From Porticoccaceae bacterium (GTDB lineage Bacteria; Pseudomonadota; Gammaproteobacteria; Pseudomonadales; Porticoccaceae): 45,219 nt of DNA. Numbering within the stretch: position 1 is the stretch's first letter; every line of letters begins with the position of its first letter. The notes beneath the pieces were generated by a model that did not search any database, was not told the origin of the DNA, and saw only the letters and a program-made list of their open reading frames with translations. Made by a program: the position numbers and the translations under genes. Shown piece by piece: positions 41,206 to 45,219 of the stretch. The stretch covers positions 1 to 45,219 of the forward strand of contig JAFMBY010000009.1 in assembly GCA_017858135.1 (NCBI GenBank), written 5' to 3'.

Positions 41206-42657
41206 TTGAACAGATTTTCTAACCGGGTTGGACGCACGGCCAAGCGCATTATTCTGGCGTTTGTGGCCGCCCTGTTTCTGTTCTATTTTACCAGCGCTGC
41301 GCGCATAAACGACCTCGAAAAAATTCAACAACGCGGCATATTACAGGTGCTGACTGTCGATGGTCCTACCACCTATTATGAAGACGGCAAAGGCAAAAGT
41401 GGCTTTGAGTACCTGCTCGCCAAAGCCTTTGCCGATAGTCTCGGCGTCGAATTAGTCATGCTGTCAAAACCGACCTTGCGAACAATGCTGCTCTCGGTGG
41501 GCGGCCCCAATGGTGACTTCGCCGCAGGCAATATCACTGTGACGGCAAGCCGCAGCGAGCAGCTCAACTTTACCGTCCCCTACATGCAAGTGACCCAACA
41601 TCTAGTTTACCGGCGTGGCTCTACTCGCCCACGAGCACTCAATGAGCTGGATGGCGACCTACTGGTGGTAAAGGGCTCTTCACACAGCGAGCAACTCAAC
41701 TACTGGGCCGAACAGTATCCTCAGTTAAGCTGGCGCGAGGAGGATAATGCCGAGATGAGCGAGCTGTTGCGCATGGTGCACGATAAGGAAATTGACTACA
41801 CCGTTGTCGACTCGCTGGCTTATCTGGTCAGTCGACATATCTATCCACAGGTGCGCCGCGCCATTGATATTTCAGAGCCTCAAGCGATCGCCTGGGCATT
41901 TCCCAGCCATGGTGACGGCACTGTGTTGGCGGCCGCCAACCAGTTCCTTCGCGATTACAATAACAGCGGTAAATTGACCGCGTTAAAAGATGAGCTACTG
42001 GCCCAGGCCGACAATTTCAGCGTTGCTGGCTCTCAGCGCTTTGGCGAGTTGGTGGCTAAAAGACTGCCGACCTATGAAGCTCTATTCAAAGATGTTGCGC
42101 GACAATTTGGCCTCGACTGGCATTTACTGGCTGCCGTCGCTTACCAAGAATCCCATTGGAATCCCAAAGCGCGATCACCTACCGGCGTGCGTGGATTGAT
42201 GATGCTGACATTAAACACCGCGCGGGAAATGGCGATTAAAAACCGTCTCGACCCACTGCAAAGCCTGATGGGAGGAGCTGCCTATCTTAGCAAGCTGCGC
42301 GCGCGCCTTCCGCAGCAGATCAATGAACCAGACAGAACGCTGTTTGCTCTGGCAGCTTACAATGTCGGCTTCGGCCATTTAGAGGATGCGCGCATTCTAA
42401 CTCAGCGCAATGGACAGGATCCGAACCTGTGGGAGCATGTTCGACAACAGCTGCCAAAATTAAGCAATAAGCAATATTATCTAACCCTCAAATATGGTTT
42501 CGCACGCGGCAGCGAGCCGGTCATCTATGTGGATAATATTCAGTACTACAGACGTTATCTGGAACTTCACGATCTATCTCAGCAGCGTGAACTGCAAAGC
42601 GCGGAAGACCTTCCCAGCCAAAATGAATGGCAAGACGCAACCCCTCCATCACTCTAA
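41206..42657 (+). CDS. mltF: Membrane-bound lytic murein transglycosylase F
   Basis: SBP-like N-terminal domain (LQVLTVDGPTTYYEDGKGKSGFEYLLAKAFADSLG) plus SLT domain (LAAVAYQESHWNPKARSPTGVRGLMMLT); TTG start after GAGGGG proposed; ORF is open from ATG 41128. Confidence 0.93.
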   Translation: MNRFSNRVGRTAKRIILAFVAALFLFYFTSAARINDLEKIQQRGILQVLTVDGPTTYYEDGKGKSGFEYLLAKAFADSLGVELVMLSKPTLRTMLLSVGGPNGDFAAGNITVTASRSEQLNFTVPYMQVTQHLVYRRGSTRPRALNELDGDLLVVKGSSHSEQLNYWAEQYPQLSWREEDNAEMSELLRMVHDKEIDYTVVDSLAYLVSRHIYPQVRRAIDISEPQAIAWAFPSHGDGTVLAAANQFLRDYNNSGKLTALKDELLAQADNFSVAGSQRFGELVAKRLPTYEALFKDVARQFGLDWHLLAAVAYQESHWNPKARSPTGVRGLMMLTLNTAREMAIKNRLDPLQSLMGGAAYLSKLRARLPQQINEPDRTLFALAAYNVGFGHLEDARILTQRNGQDPNLWEHVRQQLPKLSNKQYYLTLKYGFARGSEPVIYVDNIQYYRRYLELHDLSQQRELQSAEDLPSQNEWQDATPPSL

Positions 42658-43118
42658 CACTTTTCTTTTGCTCGCTTGGCACGAAAGAAGCGGCTAATAA
42701 TCGCTCCGCACTCCTCCGCCAAGACGCCGCCTTGCCAGTCTATGGAATGATTGTAATGCGATTCATCCATCAGTCGTAGCTGGCTTTCCAGCGCACCGGC
42801 GCGCGGTTCTTTAGCGCCAAACACAATCTTGTCAATTCTAGCGTGCACCATCGCCCCGACGCACATCGTGCAGGGCTCAATAGTGACGTAGAGATCACAG
42901 CCACTCAGACGATAATTGCCCAACCGTTGCGCTGCGCTGCGCATGGCGATAATTTCTGCATGACCTGTGGGGTCACAGCTACTGATCGGCTGGTTGTAAC
43001 CCTCACCAATCACCGCACCGTCTTTAACCACCAAGGCGCCAACCGGCACCTCTCCAACCGCCGCAGCTTGCTCGGCAAGCGCGAATGCACGGCGCATAAA
43101 CTCTTCATCTAAAGACAC
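42654..43118 (-). CDS. tadA: tRNA-specific adenosine deaminase TadA
   Basis: 154 aa; GHAEIIAMRSAAQ and EPCTMCVGAMVHARI zinc/deaminase motifs. Confidence 0.96.
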   Translation of the reverse strand: MSLDEEFMRRAFALAEQAAAVGEVPVGALVVKDGAVIGEGYNQPISSCDPTGHAEIIAMRSAAQRLGNYRLSGCDLYVTIEPCTMCVGAMVHARIDKIVFGAKEPRAGALESQLRLMDESHYNHSIDWQGGVLAEECGAIISRFFRAKRAKEKC

Positions 43119-43196
43119 ATCATCACCTTTGCCTGAAACTGACTATTTACCCAAGCACTAATCGCGTAAACTCGCGATCATTAACGCTGCAGTTAA

Positions 43197-44309
43197 GTGT
43201 ACGTACTTGAAATAGACGGACCAAAAATAATCTCAATGCCCAAGTCCATACCCACGTCCGAGAGCGGTTCCAATTCAACGTTCAAGTCGACAGCCGACCT
43301 CTCACTGTGTTCTCCGCAACCGATCAGCATTACGCCTGATTGGAAGCTGCAATTAAGTCAGGCGGTCAGCTCCATCGATGAATTACTGGCATGCGTCAAT
43401 CTTAGCACCAAGCAACTCAGCATCAGTCAGCAGGCATCAAACGAGTTTGCCCTGAAAGTACCGAAGCCCTTTATCGCGCGCATGCAACCCGGTGACCCCA
43501 AAGATCCGCTGCTACTTCAGGTGCTGCCAGTTGTCGCAGAAACGCTCGCGGCCGATGGCTACAACCACGACCCCCTCGAAGAGAGCCATCACAACCCGAT
43601 TGCCGGCATTGTACATAAATATGCTAATCGACTGCTGCTGGTGATTAGCCCTGCCTGCGCCATTAACTGTCGCTACTGTTTTCGTCGCCACTTCCCCTAC
43701 GATGAAAACCGTCAAAGCAGAGCGCAGTGGCAGAGTGCACTGGACTATATTCGCGCCGATAACAATATTAATGAAGTAATCTATAGCGGCGGCGATCCCC
43801 TCGCTGCCAACGATAACTTTCTCGCTTGGCTGACACAACAAATTGCCGATATAGCCCATGTTAAACGACTGCGCATTCACACCAGGCTGCCGGTGGTGAT
43901 TCCTGCACGAGTCGATCAGGCACTATTAAACTGGGCCACGGCAACAAGGCTAAAAGTGATTGTTGTGCTACATATTAACCACGCCAATGAAATTGATGCA
44001 GAGGTGGTGACCGCGATTGAGAAATTATTAGATGCTGGCATACAGGTGTTAAATCAATCCGTGCTACTGCAAGGCGTCAACGATAGTGCAACGACACTGG
44101 CGGAACTAAGCGAAGCACTGTTTGACTGCGGCGTAATGCCTTATTACCTTCACCTCTGCGACCCAGTTGCCGGGGCACAGCACTTTGATCTCGACGAGGC
44201 AGTCGCACGGCAAATCTACACACAATTACAGGCCCTGCTGCCGGGCTTTCTGCTACCCAAGTTGGTGCGCGAAATTCCCGGCAGCAGATCAAAAACAATT
44301 ATTACCTAG
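43197..44309 (+). CDS. epmB: EF-P beta-lysylation protein EpmB (lysine 2,3-aminomutase-like radical SAM enzyme)
   Basis: Radical SAM CAINCRYCFRRHFPY, VIYSGGDPL, LRIHTRLPVVIPARV, GVMPYYLHLCDPVAGAQHF; start may instead be the internal ATG (MPKSIPTS). Confidence 0.93.
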   Translation: MYVLEIDGPKIISMPKSIPTSESGSNSTFKSTADLSLCSPQPISITPDWKLQLSQAVSSIDELLACVNLSTKQLSISQQASNEFALKVPKPFIARMQPGDPKDPLLLQVLPVVAETLAADGYNHDPLEESHHNPIAGIVHKYANRLLLVISPACAINCRYCFRRHFPYDENRQSRAQWQSALDYIRADNNINEVIYSGGDPLAANDNFLAWLTQQIADIAHVKRLRIHTRLPVVIPARVDQALLNWATATRLKVIVVLHINHANEIDAEVVTAIEKLLDAGIQVLNQSVLLQGVNDSATTLAELSEALFDCGVMPYYLHLCDPVAGAQHFDLDEAVARQIYTQLQALLPGFLLPKLVREIPGSRSKTIIT

Positions 44310-44366
44310 TCAATACGCAGACTAAAGGTAACGAAACGGACAGTAAGTTAACTCGATTTTTGTCTC

Positions 44367-44747
44367 TTACAGTCGGCAGAGTGCGCAGATCTTGTTTCCC
44401 GCAGGATCACGCAGATACGCCAGATACATGTCGCCCATATCACCGCCGCTGCGGATTCCAGGCGCATCTTCACAGTCAGTGCCGCCATTCGCTAAACCGG
44501 CCGCATGCCAAGCATCGCCCTGCTCTGGACCCGTGACATTAAACCCGATGGTACTACCATTGCCGTGCCCAGCCGGCTGCCCATCAATCGGTACACTGAG
44601 GGCAAAAATACCGCTCTCACTCATATAAAAGCAGCGACCCTTGGGGTCGATAGTTCCGGGGGCATAGCCCAACGTACCTAAAATGGCATCGTAAAACGTC
44701 TTTGACTCGTCGATATTGTTAGCGCCGAGCATAATATGGCTGAACAT
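44367..44747 (-). CDS. VOC-family (glyoxalase/bleomycin-resistance-like) protein
   Basis: 126 aa; MFSHIMLGANNIDESKTFYDAILGTLGY...YLAYLRDPAGNKICALCRL. Confidence 0.88.
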   Translation of the reverse strand: MFSHIMLGANNIDESKTFYDAILGTLGYAPGTIDPKGRCFYMSESGIFALSVPIDGQPAGHGNGSTIGFNVTGPEQGDAWHAAGLANGGTDCEDAPGIRSGGDMGDMYLAYLRDPAGNKICALCRL

Positions 44748-45136
44748 AGTTATTTCCTCTAAAGATCAAGATTGTATTTATCATAACAAGGCCTAGCTGC
44801 AACCCAAGGTTTGTTGGCAGGGTTGCAATCTGGTCTTGAAGTGATAAGAAAGCTCAACGATTATTGGTTGTTGAGGACGTTACGATACTAAATTTTATGT
44901 GCGCAGACACATCTATTTCTAATACGCCACACACTGCCAGAGTAAGAGATATTGAAACTTGAACAATAGTTTATGATGAACAGGCAATCCCCCATTAATA
45001 ACCAACGTTAATTTGTGGGGGGATTACCCAGTCTTTACAAGTCTTTTATCGGCCGGAAATGGTTAGAAAGGATGATTGCTAACCAAAGTGGGGCCCCAAT
45101 AACTCAGGACCTCAGAGGCTTGAATACGCTTTGATA

Positions 45137-45219
45137 TTAGGCTCTTTCGGCAGAATCAGCTAAAGTCTTATTTAACCAGCGTACTTGCACAATGATGCCA
45201 ACTACAAAGATCAGCAAAA
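45137..45219 (-). CDS. 3' end of a truncated membrane-protein gene (partial)
   Basis: Open minus-strand frame from the window edge, ...LLIFVVGIIVQVRWLNKTLADSAERA*, hydrophobic helix then basic/polar tail. Confidence 0.4.
   Translation of the reverse strand, partial: LLIFVVGIIVQVRWLNKTLADSAERA

Noticed and set aside
44994-45012. Possible attC-like core around taaccaacgttaat
   Set aside because: AACGTT is present but the paired RYYYAAC/GTTRRRY architecture and an integron integrase are not.

Overview
The window is a 45.2 kb gammaproteobacterial chromosome segment, and almost all of it is conserved housekeeping DNA. Its gene order, as I remember it, resembles Pseudomonas and other marine gammaproteobacteria. 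Block 1 (about 0-12.6 kb) holds an alkyltransferase-like gene (atl), ampG, ampE/ampD, a DUF1631-like gene, nadC, the type IV pilus genes pilA/pilB/pilC/pilD, coaE and yacG. Block 2 (12.6-36.1 kb, minus strand) holds mutT, argJ, secA, an M23 peptidase, lpxC and an almost complete dcw cell-wall/division cluster from ftsZ back to mraZ. Block 3 (36.4-45.2 kb) holds RNase P RNA (rnpB), a small conserved ORF, purL, mltF, tadA, epmB and a VOC-family gene, then a poorly coding 3' tail. I found no CRISPR array, tRNA, rRNA, transposase, integrase, phage gene or obvious defence system, and I cannot support a claim of a wholly new system. The signals worth following are mostly regulatory. They include a triple TGG(G/C)N MraZ-box array at the mraZ promoter, a consensus sigma-54 promoter for pilA with upstream TGTC motifs, and a perfect 17-bp hairpin between rnpB and mraZ. 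Others are an in-frame 12-bp tandem repeat in ftsQ, a nested dyad between ftsZ and lpxC, the apparent absence of dciA (DUF721) next to lpxC, and the large uncharacterised DUF1631-like protein.
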